Numbered from the stretch's first letter, positions 9,405 through 18,192 are shown. The stretch: 64,000 nucleotides of DNA from Lactococcus paracarnosus (GCF_006770285.1 NZ_CP017195.1:620001-684000); one strand, 5' to 3'. Notes: generated by a model not told the origin, from the letters alone. Program-made: numbers and translations.

Positions 9405-9417
9405 AATAACGCTTTCA
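9404..9417 (+). promoter_or_regulatory. Candidate cre (CcpA) site on the sugar-operon promoter
   Basis: The 14 bp AAATAACGCTTTCA fit the lactococcal cre pattern WGWAARCGYTWWMA at 12 positions. The site covers the -10 end and transcription start, the placement expected for glucose repression by CcpA. Confidence 0.6.
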
Positions 9418-9448
9418 TTGATAAAATAAAATAGAGAGAGGATATAAT

Positions 9449-10819
9449 ATGAGAACATTTCCAAAAGATTTTTTATGGGGCGCATCAACAAGTGCATACC
9501 AAGTTGAAGGTGGTTGGGACCAAGATGGTAAAGAACCGTCTGTCCAAGATATCAGAGATCCATTTCCAAATACAACGGATTTCAAAGTATCAGTTGACCA
9601 TTATAACAAATATAAGGAAGATATTAAACTTTTTAAAGAACTAGGCTTAAAAGCTTATCGTTTTTCAATCGCTTGGACACGAGTGCTACCTTATGGCAAA
9701 GTGAATGAAGCAGGACTTAAGTTCTATGATGACTTGATTAATGAATTAATTGCAAATGATATCCAACCAATTCCAACGGTGTTCCATTTCGATTTACCAG
9801 CATCTCTTCAAGAAAATGGCGGGTGGGGGAATCGCGATACAATCGATGCCTTTGTAGATTACTGTCAATTATTGTTTGATCGCTATGGTGACCGTGTGAC
9901 CTATTGGCAAACAATTAACGAGCAAAATATGCTTGTTTTTGCAGGTAGAGTTTTGGACGGTGGTACGGCAACTTGGAAATCAATTTTCCAAGGCAATCAC
10001 CATATGTTAGTTGCCCAAGCAAAAGCGATGAAAGTTTACCATGAAGGAAATTATGTAGGTAAAATCGGACCAGCGCCAAATATCGCTTGTGTTTATCCAA
10101 AAACAGAAAAACCTGAGGACATGTTAGCAGCAGAATACATGAGCGCCTTTAGAAACTGGTTGTTCTTGGATGCAGCAGTATATGGGGTTTATAACCATAT
10201 GGCGATGCGTATTTTGAAATCAATCGATGCGGTACCTGAGATTACAGAAGAAGATCGTATTGTTATGAAAGAAAATACAGCTGACTTCATTGCTTTCAAC
10301 TACTATAATTCAATGACTGTTTCAGCTCCAGCTGAAACTGGCAGTGAGCAAAGTAAGGACCAACAATCTGGTTTTTCAATAGAAGGATTCTTTAAATCTG
10401 AAAAAAATGAACACTTGAAGACAACTGAATTTGCAAACTGGCCAATTGATCCAACTGGTTTACGTGTCACTGCTAATCAAATATATGACAGATATCGTCT
10501 GCCGTTATTGATCACAGAAAACGGTCTTGGTCAAGAAGATACAATGACTGAAGATGGCAAAATCCATGACCAATATCGGATTGATTATTTAGATGCACAT
10601 ATCGAGCAAATGCGTTTATCTATTGAAGATGGTGTTGAATTCCTTGGGTATTGTCCATGGAGTGCGATTGACTTGATTAGTACACATGAAGGCTTTAGAA
10701 AACGTTATGGGTTTGTTTATGTCAACCGAGATGATTTTGATTTGAAAGATCTTAGCCGTCATAAAAAAGATAGTTTCTTCTGGTTCCAAAATGTCATTAA
10801 AAATAATGGTCTAGATTAG
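9449..10819 (+). CDS. Glycoside hydrolase family 1, likely 6-phospho-beta-glucosidase
   Basis: The 456-residue (beta/alpha)8 enzyme starts with the GH1 FLWGASTSAYQVEGG. The acid/base Glu is in TINEQN (usually NEP/NEI), about residue 156, and the nucleophile in LLITENGLG, about 356. The C-terminal DLIS...KRYGF pattern resembles the phosphate-binding Ser/Lys/Tyr of 6-phospho-beta-glucosidases rather than the Trp/Glu of plain beta-glucosidases. It is the first gene of a five-gene operon with a ROK kinase and a PTS EIIC, in line with intracellular cleavage of an imported phosphorylated disaccharide. The GAGAGAGG ribosome site is strong. The precise sugar is unknown. Confidence 0.85.
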   Translation: MRTFPKDFLWGASTSAYQVEGGWDQDGKEPSVQDIRDPFPNTTDFKVSVDHYNKYKEDIKLFKELGLKAYRFSIAWTRVLPYGKVNEAGLKFYDDLINELIANDIQPIPTVFHFDLPASLQENGGWGNRDTIDAFVDYCQLLFDRYGDRVTYWQTINEQNMLVFAGRVLDGGTATWKSIFQGNHHMLVAQAKAMKVYHEGNYVGKIGPAPNIACVYPKTEKPEDMLAAEYMSAFRNWLFLDAAVYGVYNHMAMRILKSIDAVPEITEEDRIVMKENTADFIAFNYYNSMTVSAPAETGSEQSKDQQSGFSIEGFFKSEKNEHLKTTEFANWPIDPTGLRVTANQIYDRYRLPLLITENGLGQEDTMTEDGKIHDQYRIDYLDAHIEQMRLSIEDGVEFLGYCPWSAIDLISTHEGFRKRYGFVYVNRDDFDLKDLSRHKKDSFFWFQNVIKNNGLD

Positions 10820-10831
10820 TAGGTGATTGGA

Positions 10832-11752
10832 TTGACAAAATACGCAGGAATAGATATTGGTGGTTCTTTCATCAAATATGGTATTGTGACTGAAACTGGT
10901 GACATTTTATTCTCAGATAAATGTCCGACAGACAGAACAAAGCCAGACCTCGTACTTGATGCCCTCAGCGGTATCATAGACAAATTAAAGTCGGTTTATG
11001 GTATTGATCAAGTCGGTATCAGCATACCAGGTGTGATCAATAAAGACAATAAAATGTTAACTTCTGGTGCACTTGAAGGCTTGCATAAGTATGATGTCAG
11101 TGCAATTCTTGCTGAAAGAACACAGACTAAAGTTCAGCTTGTCAATGATGCCAATGCAGTTGCCTCTGCCGAAAAATGGGTAGGTGCAGCTGAAAATTGT
11201 GATAACTTCGTTTGCTTGCCTTTAGGGACAGGTGTTGGTGGATCAATTTTTATCAATGGTGAGTTAGTCCGAGGTAGATCTGGTGCAGCAGGTGAATTTG
11301 GCATGACACTTATGGGTCTTGGCAAAAATGATCCTGTCGGCTATGAATCAGCTAGTTTTTACTGTGGTGCAGTTGCTGGATTATGTCGTATCTATAACAT
11401 GAAACTGGGTAAGAAAAACTTTGCAGACTGGGAACGTGATATCAAAGTCATTCTTGATTTAGCAGCATCAGGTCAAGTTGAAGCCCAAGAAAGCTTGACA
11501 GAATTTTATCAAAATACAGCTGTGCTATTGTTAAATGTCAGCGTATCAATTGATCCAGAGTTAATCGTCATTGGTGGTGGTATTAGTGAAAATCAGACAA
11601 TCATGACTGGTATAAATGAAGCGATTCAGGACTTACTCGTCAGATATTCTGATATGTCAGCTATCGGTTTTCCGGAAATAGCATCTTGTATGTTAGGGAA
11701 TACAGCAGGTATGATTGGTGCTGTATCTCAGTTAATTAAAGGAGACAAGTAA
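10832..11752 (+). CDS. ROK family sugar kinase
   Basis: The protein has 306 residues from TTG 10832. The phosphate loop is AGIDIGGSFIKYGIV at the N-terminus and the ROK block LPLGTGVGGSIFINGELVRG lies near 130-150, with GAAGEFG after it. The classical ROK zinc motif CxCGxxGC is absent, as in some beta-glucoside kinases. The family phosphorylates free sugars or disaccharides with ATP. GTG 10823 is an alternative start, but AGGTG (10821-10825) fits the TTG better. It follows the GH1 gene by 12 nt and probably acts on the same substrate or its product. Confidence 0.82.
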   Translation: MTKYAGIDIGGSFIKYGIVTETGDILFSDKCPTDRTKPDLVLDALSGIIDKLKSVYGIDQVGISIPGVINKDNKMLTSGALEGLHKYDVSAILAERTQTKVQLVNDANAVASAEKWVGAAENCDNFVCLPLGTGVGGSIFINGELVRGRSGAAGEFGMTLMGLGKNDPVGYESASFYCGAVAGLCRIYNMKLGKKNFADWERDIKVILDLAASGQVEAQESLTEFYQNTAVLLLNVSVSIDPELIVIGGGISENQTIMTGINEAIQDLLVRYSDMSAIGFPEIASCMLGNTAGMIGAVSQLIKGDK

Positions 11753-11753
11753 C

Positions 11754-13130
11754 ATGGATAACATGGAGAAGTTTATTGATACGGTCTTTGGACCGATTGC
11801 AATGTATATGAATAAGAGCCCTTTTTTCAGGTCATTAACAGATGCTTTTATACGTATGACCCCCTTAACATTAGGTGCTTCTGTTTTGATGATAATTGGT
11901 TTCTTTCCAATTACAGCTTGGCAAACTTGGATTAAATCAGTTGGGATATATGATGATTTTGTAGCAGTACAAAATGCATCGATTAATGCTCTAGGATTAT
12001 TCTTAGCCTTCACATTTGCCTATTGTTTTGTGAAAATAAATGCAACAAAGTATAATCCACTCGTGGCCGGTTTATTATCATTAGCAAGTTTCATGATGAT
12101 GATTCCACAAAAATATACACTCTATAATGTAACTGGTGTAGGGGCGCAACTCCCTGCTAAAGGGACAGTGCAATCTGTAGCAGATTTGAATGCTTTTGCT
12201 ACTGACTATATTGGTGCCTCAGGGATTATAGTTGCGATTATTATCGGCTATATCGTCGCACGCTTATATATTTTCTTGAATGATAAACATTTTGTTATCA
12301 CGCTACCTGAGAGCGTTCCCCCCAATGTATCTGAATCATTAAGTCCGACATTTATTGCAGGCTCGATCATGGTACTAGTGTTCTTGCTACGTTTAGTTTT
12401 CAGATTTGTGCCTTACTTATCAAGCTATGGTAATATCTTTGCCTTTATCACTGGTGTGATTCAAACACCCTTGCAAAATATTGTTGGTTCTCCGCTGTCG
12501 CTTATCCTGATCCTATCGTTAGCCAATCTATTCTGGTATTTCGGGATTCATCCACAAGTTGTTTATAGCGTTGTAACACCAATTGCTATTGCAAATGCTA
12601 CTGCTAATCTAGTTGCCTATACATCTGGTAAACCAATTCCATATTTGATGTTTGCAATCGTTGGTGTAGCATGTGGTACTGGATTTGGTGGTCAAGGTGC
12701 GACATTAGGCTTGGTCATCTCAATGATACGTGCTAAATCGGAACGCTACAGAGAAATGTTCAAATTGACTTCTATTCCGTCGTTATTCAATATCAATGAA
12801 CCCTTGATTTTTGGGATGCCAATTATCTTGAATCCACTTTTCTTCATCCCAATGGCTATTGGTCCATTGGTTATGGGATTATCAGCTTGGGGGATGGCGA
12901 GTTTAGTTGACCTCACGAATTATAATCCAACGATTGCTTTTCCTTGGACAACACCCGCACCTATCACGATGTTTTTCCGTGGTGGACTGACGCTTTTGTT
13001 AATCAGTATTGTTTCTTTAGCCATTAGTGTTGTTATTTGGTATCCGTTCTTTAAGATAGCAGATAAAAAAGCATTAGAGGAAGAAGCGCAATTAGCAGCA
13101 ATAGAGTCCGAAAATTTAGTAACTGAATAA
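11754..13130 (+). CDS. PTS EIIC, lactose/cellobiose family, without partner EIIA/EIIB in the operon
   Basis: The 458-residue polytopic membrane protein begins like CelB-type EIIC proteins (FIDTVFGPIAMYMNKSPFFRSLTDAFIRM). Central conserved pieces are FWYFGIHPQVVYSV and the substrate-site region SIPSLFNINEPLIFGMPI (about 340-357). EIIC is the translocation channel of a phosphotransferase system; the required EIIA and EIIB are not encoded in this operon and would have to come from elsewhere. Translation starts one base after the kinase stop, with AAAGGAG upstream. Confidence 0.9.
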   Translation: MDNMEKFIDTVFGPIAMYMNKSPFFRSLTDAFIRMTPLTLGASVLMIIGFFPITAWQTWIKSVGIYDDFVAVQNASINALGLFLAFTFAYCFVKINATKYNPLVAGLLSLASFMMMIPQKYTLYNVTGVGAQLPAKGTVQSVADLNAFATDYIGASGIIVAIIIGYIVARLYIFLNDKHFVITLPESVPPNVSESLSPTFIAGSIMVLVFLLRLVFRFVPYLSSYGNIFAFITGVIQTPLQNIVGSPLSLILILSLANLFWYFGIHPQVVYSVVTPIAIANATANLVAYTSGKPIPYLMFAIVGVACGTGFGGQGATLGLVISMIRAKSERYREMFKLTSIPSLFNINEPLIFGMPIILNPLFFIPMAIGPLVMGLSAWGMASLVDLTNYNPTIAFPWTTPAPITMFFRGGLTLLLISIVSLAISVVIWYPFFKIADKKALEEEAQLAAIESENLVTE

Positions 13131-13141
13131 AATAATAAAGA

Positions 13142-13175
13142 AAAGTAACTCAGCAATTATTTGCTGAGTTACTTT
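13142..13175 (+). repeat. 15-bp hairpin between EIIC and mupG-like genes
   Basis: AAAGTAACTCAGCAA (13142-13156), loop ttat, TTGCTGAGTTACTTT (13161-13175), perfect. Only a TTT follows before the AGGAG ribosome site of the next gene, so it may work as an mRNA processing or stabilising hairpin more than as a full terminator. Confidence 0.75.
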
Positions 13176-13187
13176 AGGAGAAAAAAG

Positions 13188-14282
13188 ATGAACGCATTAG
13201 GCATTAGCTTATATCCTGAAAAAAGTGACTATGAAGCAGATAAAAACTATTTAACATTAGCTAAAAAATATGGATTTTCTAGAATTTTCATGAATTTACT
13301 ATTATTCAAAGCAAAAAATGTTGCACCATTAGTTGAAAGACTACGTAAAACAATTGATTACGGTAATCAATTAGGGTTTGATACTTTTATCGACGTGAAT
13401 CCTTATACCCTAAAAGCACTTGAAATAGCACCAAAAGAGTTATCGTTTTTTGCAGATATGGGTGTTAAAGGTATTCGTTTAGATATGGGGTTTACAGGTA
13501 AAGAAGAAGCTGAGATGACACAAAACACGCTTGGGTTGAAAATTGAAATTAATATGAGTAATGATGATCATTATTTAGAACGTATTTTCGATTATAATCC
13601 AAATAGGCAACAATTAGTTGGCTGTCATAATTTCTTTCCACAAGCCTTTACGGGCCTATCTGTCGATTATTTTGTCCATTGCTCTAAGCGGTTCCTGGAG
13701 AGGAATTTACACACAGCAGCCTTTGTTACGTCACAAGTAGGAGAAGTTGGTCCATGGTCTTTACATGAAGGCCTTTGTACGATGGAAGCGCATCGCCATC
13801 TACCAATTGAGAATCAAGTGAAACACTTGAAGTTTCTAAATGTCGTTGATGATATCATCATCGGTAATGCTTATGCATCAGAAGATGAGCTCAAAAAAAT
13901 GAGCGAAGCGTTTTATTCGGATGTGCTTACATTATCTATTGATCCTGAAGTTGATGTGACCGAGTTAGAAAAAGAAATTATTGAAGAAACGGCACATACT
14001 TATCGTGGTGATAGATCCGAGTATATGATTCGATCATCCATGCCACGCTTCACTTATTACACGGCATCAATTCCTAAAAAACAAAGTACATCGGAGATTA
14101 AACGTGGGGATGTTGTCATTCTTAATGAGACCTATGGCCAATATAAAGGTGAGGTGCAAATTGCTTTGAAAGACCGACCAAAAGATGCTAGAGTCAACAA
14201 GGTTGGTCGAATTTGTGAAGCAGATCTTATTTTACTAGATGCTGTGAAACCGTATACAAGTTTTTCGTTGCGCTTTATTTAA
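13188..14282 (+). CDS. MupG-family (DUF871) TIM-barrel protein, possible 6-phospho-glycosidase
   Basis: The protein has 364 residues from ATG 13188 (AGGAG 8 nt upstream). It starts with ALGISLYPEKSDYEAD and has a TIM-barrel half (about 1-240) with GIRLDMGFTG and CHNFFPQ, then a small beta domain with GDVVILNE and VGRICEADLILLD. The Staphylococcus member MupG hydrolyses MurNAc-6-phosphate-GlcNAc in the cytoplasm; other members sit in PTS operons of unknown substrate. Here it is the fourth gene of the GH1/ROK/EIIC operon, so a phosphorylated disaccharide is a reasonable substrate, but muramic acid is not proved. Confidence 0.82.
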   Translation: MNALGISLYPEKSDYEADKNYLTLAKKYGFSRIFMNLLLFKAKNVAPLVERLRKTIDYGNQLGFDTFIDVNPYTLKALEIAPKELSFFADMGVKGIRLDMGFTGKEEAEMTQNTLGLKIEINMSNDDHYLERIFDYNPNRQQLVGCHNFFPQAFTGLSVDYFVHCSKRFLERNLHTAAFVTSQVGEVGPWSLHEGLCTMEAHRHLPIENQVKHLKFLNVVDDIIIGNAYASEDELKKMSEAFYSDVLTLSIDPEVDVTELEKEIIEETAHTYRGDRSEYMIRSSMPRFTYYTASIPKKQSTSEIKRGDVVILNETYGQYKGEVQIALKDRPKDARVNKVGRICEADLILLDAVKPYTSFSLRFI

Positions 14283-14317
14283 AAAAGTGTAAAATTAAAG
14301 TAGACAGCGAGGTAAGC

Positions 14318-15562
14318 ATGACATTGATGAGGAATCAGCATCCGCAAGTTAAAAAATCACGAGAGAATTGGGTCACCACCTGGAGTCAATCCCAAAAAGG
14401 CATCGGCTTCTTTCCAGTAAATGATAATGATCACACCGTAGCCTATGAAATTCCGGTTCAAAATCAAGGTGATCAGTTAACCCTGACACTAGGGAATTAC
14501 TATAGTGAGATCGTACTGTCGATTACTAGCGTCACTGTATCGCTGTCTAAGAATAGTGGGTTTCAAACGGTAACCGTAAATGGCTCAGAATCTTTTGTCG
14601 TTGACGCCCGTGGGCTTGTCAAAACGGATAGTATCGACCTGCTTATGACACCTGGAGCAGCTATTTATGTGCGCATCTATTATCCAGAGCAGCCACAAGT
14701 TAACCGGGCTATTTCTGGTAATACGTTTGCAACACGTGTAGAGCGGTCTGTCAAAGGGGATTTTACAAAAACAGATAGCTTCAAAGCAGATGGCAGCTAT
14801 GTCGACGACATTAAAGATGACGCTTATGCGATGTCATTTGCCGATGGATATGAGTTGGAAAAGCAACGATTCACCCTAACACTACAAGGCGTTGATGTGC
14901 ACACAAAAGCAGCAGGTGGGACAATCGTTGCCTTTGGTGACTCGATAACTGAACAAGGTCATTGGGTAAAGCCAACTCAAGCACAAGTCGCAGAAAAACT
15001 TGGCAATGGGTTTAGTCTAGTTAATAGCGGCATATCCGGAAATCGCTTGCTAAAGGGGTTTGCAAATTTACCAAGAAGGACTCAGTTTTTTGGCCTAGCA
15101 GGTATCGAACGGTTTGTGCACGATGTGTTTGAGGTTAATGAGCATGTCATTGCTGTCGTGATTGCTTTAGGTGTAAATGATTTACACCAGCCGGGCACGG
15201 AGGCACAATTTCCGATTGACGAGTTGCCTATCTTCGACGAATTAGTAACAGGTTACCAGCGCTTGATCAAGGTAGCTAGAGAACATGGTAGTCGCATTTT
15301 TTTAGCGACACTCAGTCCATTTATCGGTTACACAGTCGCTGTTAAAAATGAAGAAAAAGAGGCGATTCGTAAGCAGATAAATGAGTGGATACGCAATAAT
15401 CGTGAGGTTGATGGTATCTATGATTTTGACGCCCTGCTATCAGATCCAACGGATCGCACGCAAGCTAATCCGCTATATGACTCTGGTGATAAGTTACACC
15501 CAAGTCCAGAAGGTGGCCTTGCCATGAGTCGCTTGATCGATGTGACAGCCTTTAATGCTTAA
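14318..15562 (+). CDS. Cytoplasmic SGNH/GDSL hydrolase (putative sugar O-acetylesterase)
   Basis: The 414-residue protein has an N-terminal beta-rich domain (about 1-190) and a C-terminal SGNH domain: block I AFGDSITEQG (Ser nucleophile, about 208), block II NSGISGNR, block III LGVNDLH and block V DKLHPSPEGG (Asp/His). There is no signal peptide or lipobox, so it should act inside the cell. SGNH enzymes of this layout remove acetyl or other acyl groups from carbohydrates. As last gene of the operon it probably trims an acylated sugar after uptake. Ribosome site GAGGT precedes ATG. The acyl group and sugar are unknown. Confidence 0.82.
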   Translation: MTLMRNQHPQVKKSRENWVTTWSQSQKGIGFFPVNDNDHTVAYEIPVQNQGDQLTLTLGNYYSEIVLSITSVTVSLSKNSGFQTVTVNGSESFVVDARGLVKTDSIDLLMTPGAAIYVRIYYPEQPQVNRAISGNTFATRVERSVKGDFTKTDSFKADGSYVDDIKDDAYAMSFADGYELEKQRFTLTLQGVDVHTKAAGGTIVAFGDSITEQGHWVKPTQAQVAEKLGNGFSLVNSGISGNRLLKGFANLPRRTQFFGLAGIERFVHDVFEVNEHVIAVVIALGVNDLHQPGTEAQFPIDELPIFDELVTGYQRLIKVAREHGSRIFLATLSPFIGYTVAVKNEEKEAIRKQINEWIRNNREVDGIYDFDALLSDPTDRTQANPLYDSGDKLHPSPEGGLAMSRLIDVTAFNA

Positions 15563-15653
15563 ATGTGGCTTCATAGGCAAGTAAGATTGTCATCGACACT
15601 GCTTGATAAATAGATGCATGTTGTTATGTTAGCGTGTGTGATGGTGTAAAAAC

Positions 15654-15681
15654 TTGCATTTTATTGAAGTTATGCTATAAT
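15654..15681 (+). promoter_or_regulatory. Promoter of the rimP-nusA-infB operon
   Basis: TTGCAT (15654-15659), 16 bp, TATAAT (15676-15681) with TG at 15673-15674. The predicted start is about 15688. Confidence 0.75.
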
Positions 15682-15700
15682 GGAACTATAGAACAAAGAA

Positions 15701-15730
15701 AGGAGCGCTCACATTGGGCGCTCCTGTTGT
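15701..15730 (+). promoter_or_regulatory. Promoter-proximal hairpin in the rimP leader
   Basis: AGGAGCGC (15701-15708), 9-nt loop, GCGCTCCT (15718-15725), then gttgttt. It begins about 13 nt into the transcript. A similar leader hairpin is remembered from streptococcal rimP operons, suggesting attenuation or protection of the 5' end. Confidence 0.55.
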
Positions 15731-15873
15731 TTGAATTAATAGCGATTTAAGGGATGGGATATTACTAGAAAAATGGTTATGCAGATTGGTCGAGTTTGTT
15801 GATCAAACTTGCCGCTTACCTTTAACAGGTTTTAGCTATCTCCTAGCGTATCGCTCATGTAGAAAGGAAATTT

Positions 15874-16347
15874 ATGTCTACACCTATTACAGAAATTGTC
15901 CTAGAACACCTTGCAGGCAAATTACCAGCGCCTTTTGAGTTAGTTGACGTCGAATGGTCGAAAATGGGGGCGGACCATGTTTTGTCTGTACTGATTGATA
16001 AACCAGATGGCATTACGCTTCAAGATACTGCAGATCTATCAGAGATTATCAGTCCTGAACTGGATAAAATCTCGCCTGACCCATTTCCAGAAGATTACTT
16101 ACTGGAAGTTGCAAGTCCTGGTGCTGAACGGCCATTAAAAAAAGCAGCAGATTTCATCAAGCACATTGGCGATTATATTTTTGTCAAGCTTTATCAAAAA
16201 GTTGCTGGAGAAAAAGAATTTGTAGGGGATATCGTTGGCTTTAATGATGATATACTTACACTGACTTATCTTGATAAGACACGTCAAAAGACGGTTGACA
16301 TCGAGTTATCAAACATTGCTAAAGCACGTACACAGGTTAAACTTTAA
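15874..16347 (+). CDS. rimP: Ribosome maturation factor RimP
   Basis: This 157-residue protein has the RimP two-domain pattern: an N-terminal alpha/beta domain with ELVDVEW and DADLSE-like segments (QDTADLSEIISPELD, about 49-63), the LEVASPGAERPLKK signature (about 75-88) and a C-terminal SH3-like barrel. RimP helps assemble the 30S subunit. It opens the classical rimP-nusA-rnpM-ylxQ-infB-rbfA operon, behind a 186-nt leader. AAAGGAAA provides the ribosome site. Confidence 0.95.
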   Translation: MSTPITEIVLEHLAGKLPAPFELVDVEWSKMGADHVLSVLIDKPDGITLQDTADLSEIISPELDKISPDPFPEDYLLEVASPGAERPLKKAADFIKHIGDYIFVKLYQKVAGEKEFVGDIVGFNDDILTLTYLDKTRQKTVDIELSNIAKARTQVKL

Positions 16348-16391
16348 ACACGACGTATGACGTTAAACTAATAAAAGAAAGTTGGAAGCAC

Positions 16392-17489
16392 ATGAGTAAG
16401 GAAATGCAAGCTGCATTCACCCTTTTGGAGGAAGAAAAAGGGATTTCACCTGAAGTTGTTATCGGCGCAATCGCTGAGGCCCTAACTGCAGCTTACAAAA
16501 AACAATACAATCAATCTCAAAACGTGACGATTGAATATAATGATGCCAAGGGTGACTTTATCGTTTATTCAACACGGGAAGTCGTAGATGAAGTATTTGA
16601 TAGCCGTCTTGAGATGAGTCTTGATGATGCACTTGCATTGAATGCACATTATCAAATCGGTGATAAAATTCGATTTGAAGAAAAACCGAAAGATTTTGCA
16701 CGTACCGCTGCAAATGCTGCCAAGCAAGTTATCATGAACAAGATGCGTGAAGAATCACACACGATTATTTATAACGAGTTTAAGCGTTATGAAAATGAAA
16801 TCATTCAAGGCACGGTAGAGCGTGTTGATGACCGTGCGATTTTCATCAACCTTGGCAAAGTGGATAGTATGCTTGGTAAACGTGATCAAATTCCTGGCGA
16901 ACGTTACCAAATCGGAGATAAAGTTAAAGTCTATGTCTCTGCTGTTGAACAATCTAAAAAAGGCCCGATCGTTTATGTCAGTCGGACACATCCTGAACTC
17001 CTTAAAAGAATGTTTGAAAAAGAGATTCCTGAAGTTTATGATGGTACAGTTGAAATCGTCAGCATTGCGCGTGAAGCTGGTGATCGTGCGAAAGTCATCG
17101 TCAAATCAAATGATGCCAATGTTGATGCCATCGGTACAATCGTAGGCCCACGTGGTTCACGTATTCGTACCTTGGTTGATGAGCTACATGGTGAAAACAT
17201 GGATATCATCGAATGGAATGACGACCGTGCAACGATGATTAAGAATGCTTTGAAACCAGCACAGGTCAATGATGTTATCGTTGATGAGATCACTGGAGAA
17301 ACTGTTGTTGTTGTACCAGACGATCAGCTCTCACTCGCTATCGGTAAACGTGGTCAAAATGTTCGCCTAGCGGCTCATGTGACCAACAATAAGATTGACA
17401 TTAAATCACAAACGAAATTTGATCAAGAAGCGTCAGAAGTTGTGGCTGAAGAACTTGAAACTACACTTTCAGAGGACGTGCTTGATTAA
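16392..17489 (+). CDS. nusA: Transcription termination/antitermination factor NusA
   Basis: The 365-residue protein has the short Firmicutes form without the C-terminal acidic repeats of E. coli. It contains an N-terminal RNA-polymerase-binding domain, an S1 domain (around 135-200, GTVERVDDRAIFINLGKVDSML), and two KH domains including VGPRGSRIRTLVDEL and AIGKRGQNVRLAA. It binds the elongating polymerase and nascent RNA, controlling pausing, termination and rRNA antitermination. It follows rimP by 44 nt and shares its transcript. Confidence 0.96.
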   Translation: MSKEMQAAFTLLEEEKGISPEVVIGAIAEALTAAYKKQYNQSQNVTIEYNDAKGDFIVYSTREVVDEVFDSRLEMSLDDALALNAHYQIGDKIRFEEKPKDFARTAANAAKQVIMNKMREESHTIIYNEFKRYENEIIQGTVERVDDRAIFINLGKVDSMLGKRDQIPGERYQIGDKVKVYVSAVEQSKKGPIVYVSRTHPELLKRMFEKEIPEVYDGTVEIVSIAREAGDRAKVIVKSNDANVDAIGTIVGPRGSRIRTLVDELHGENMDIIEWNDDRATMIKNALKPAQVNDVIVDEITGETVVVVPDDQLSLAIGKRGQNVRLAAHVTNNKIDIKSQTKFDQEASEVVAEELETTLSEDVLD

Positions 17490-17516
17490 GTAACTGATTA
17501 ACAGGAGTAAGTGTTG

Positions 17517-17843
17517 ATGGTTAAGACTAAAAAAGTACCGTTAAGAAAATCTGTCGTATCGAATGCACAATTTCCCAAAAAAGCGTTATTAAGAATTGTT
17601 TGCAATAAAGCCGGTGAAATTAGCATTGATCCGACAGGTAAAGCACCTGGTCGTGGTGCTTATATCGCGATTAAAAATGATGAAGCCTTACAAGCCAAAC
17701 AAAGGCGCGTATTTGACCGCGTATTTCAGACAACGATTGCAGATAATTTTTATGATGAGCTGATCCTTTACGTAGACCACCAAGTCGAACGTGAAAAATT
17801 AGCAACGGTGACCTATTCAATTGATGAAGCACCAGAAATTTAA
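17517..17843 (+). CDS. rnpM: RNase P modulator RnpM (YlxR)
   Basis: This protein has 108 residues from ATG 17517. The YlxR fold signature RIVCNKAGEISIDPTGKAPGRGAYI (in parts, about 26-50) is intact, although the usual RxC...C opening is altered here (PLRKSVVSNAQFPKK). YlxR binds the RNase P RNA and modulates its activity in Bacillus. GTG 17511 and TTG 17514 are possible starts but lie too near the GGAG at 17504-17507; 17517 has a 9-nt spacing. It lies between nusA and ylxQ as in other Firmicutes. Confidence 0.88.
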   Translation: MVKTKKVPLRKSVVSNAQFPKKALLRIVCNKAGEISIDPTGKAPGRGAYIAIKNDEALQAKQRRVFDRVFQTTIADNFYDELILYVDHQVEREKLATVTYSIDEAPEI

Positions 17844-17852
17844 GGCTGAAAA

Positions 17853-18170
17853 ATGACTGAAATAACAGAGCTAAATAAAACAAAGTTGTCAAATTCCTTA
17901 GGAATGGCAAAAAAAGCTGGACGTATTGCGACAGGTGAAGAACTTGTCATCAAATCGATTCAAGCAGAACGTGCAAGATTGGTGTTTGTCGCACATGATG
18001 CAGCACCTAATCTTGTTAAACGTATTACTGATAAAACAACCTATTATGAAATTCCCATGCTAGACATATTTTCTTCAGCAGAACTTTCCCACGCTATCGG
18101 TAGTGATCGGAAAGTCATCGCTGTTCAAGATAAAGGATTTGCCAAGAAAATGGAGAGTCTTATGAAATAA
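17853..18170 (+). CDS. ylxQ: YlxQ, L7Ae-family RNA-binding protein
   Basis: The 105-residue single-domain L7Ae/L30e-type protein carries [19 protein letters not shown] and [12 protein letters not shown], typical of kink-turn RNA binders. The family is always found next to infB in Gram-positive bacteria; the biological target is not firmly known, with reports of RNase P RNA or rRNA binding for relatives. It starts 9 nt after rnpM and ends 22 nt before infB, so it is translated as part of the operon. Confidence 0.88.
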   Translation: MTEITELNKTKLSNSLGMAKKAGRIATGEELVIKSIQAERARLVFVAHDAAPNLVKRITDKTTYYEIPMLDIFSSAELSHAIGSDRKVIAVQDKGFAKKMESLMK

Positions 18171-18192
18171 GATAAACGAGGAGGACATCATT

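Larger units (their letters stand above)
15563..15873 (+). other. Gene-free leader region of the rimP-nusA-infB operon
   Basis: This 311-nt stretch holds the operon promoter (15654-15681), a GC-rich hairpin just after the predicted start (15701-15725) and about 150 nt of structured-looking leader up to rimP. No terminator after the SGNH gene was recognised and no open frame of note. Confidence 0.6.

Noticed and set aside
9265..9448. BglG/LicT-type antiterminator (RAT) site before the GH1 gene
   Set aside because: No sequence like the known RAT stem-loop and no antiterminator gene; the 13-bp inverted repeat is upstream of the promoter rather than in the transcript.
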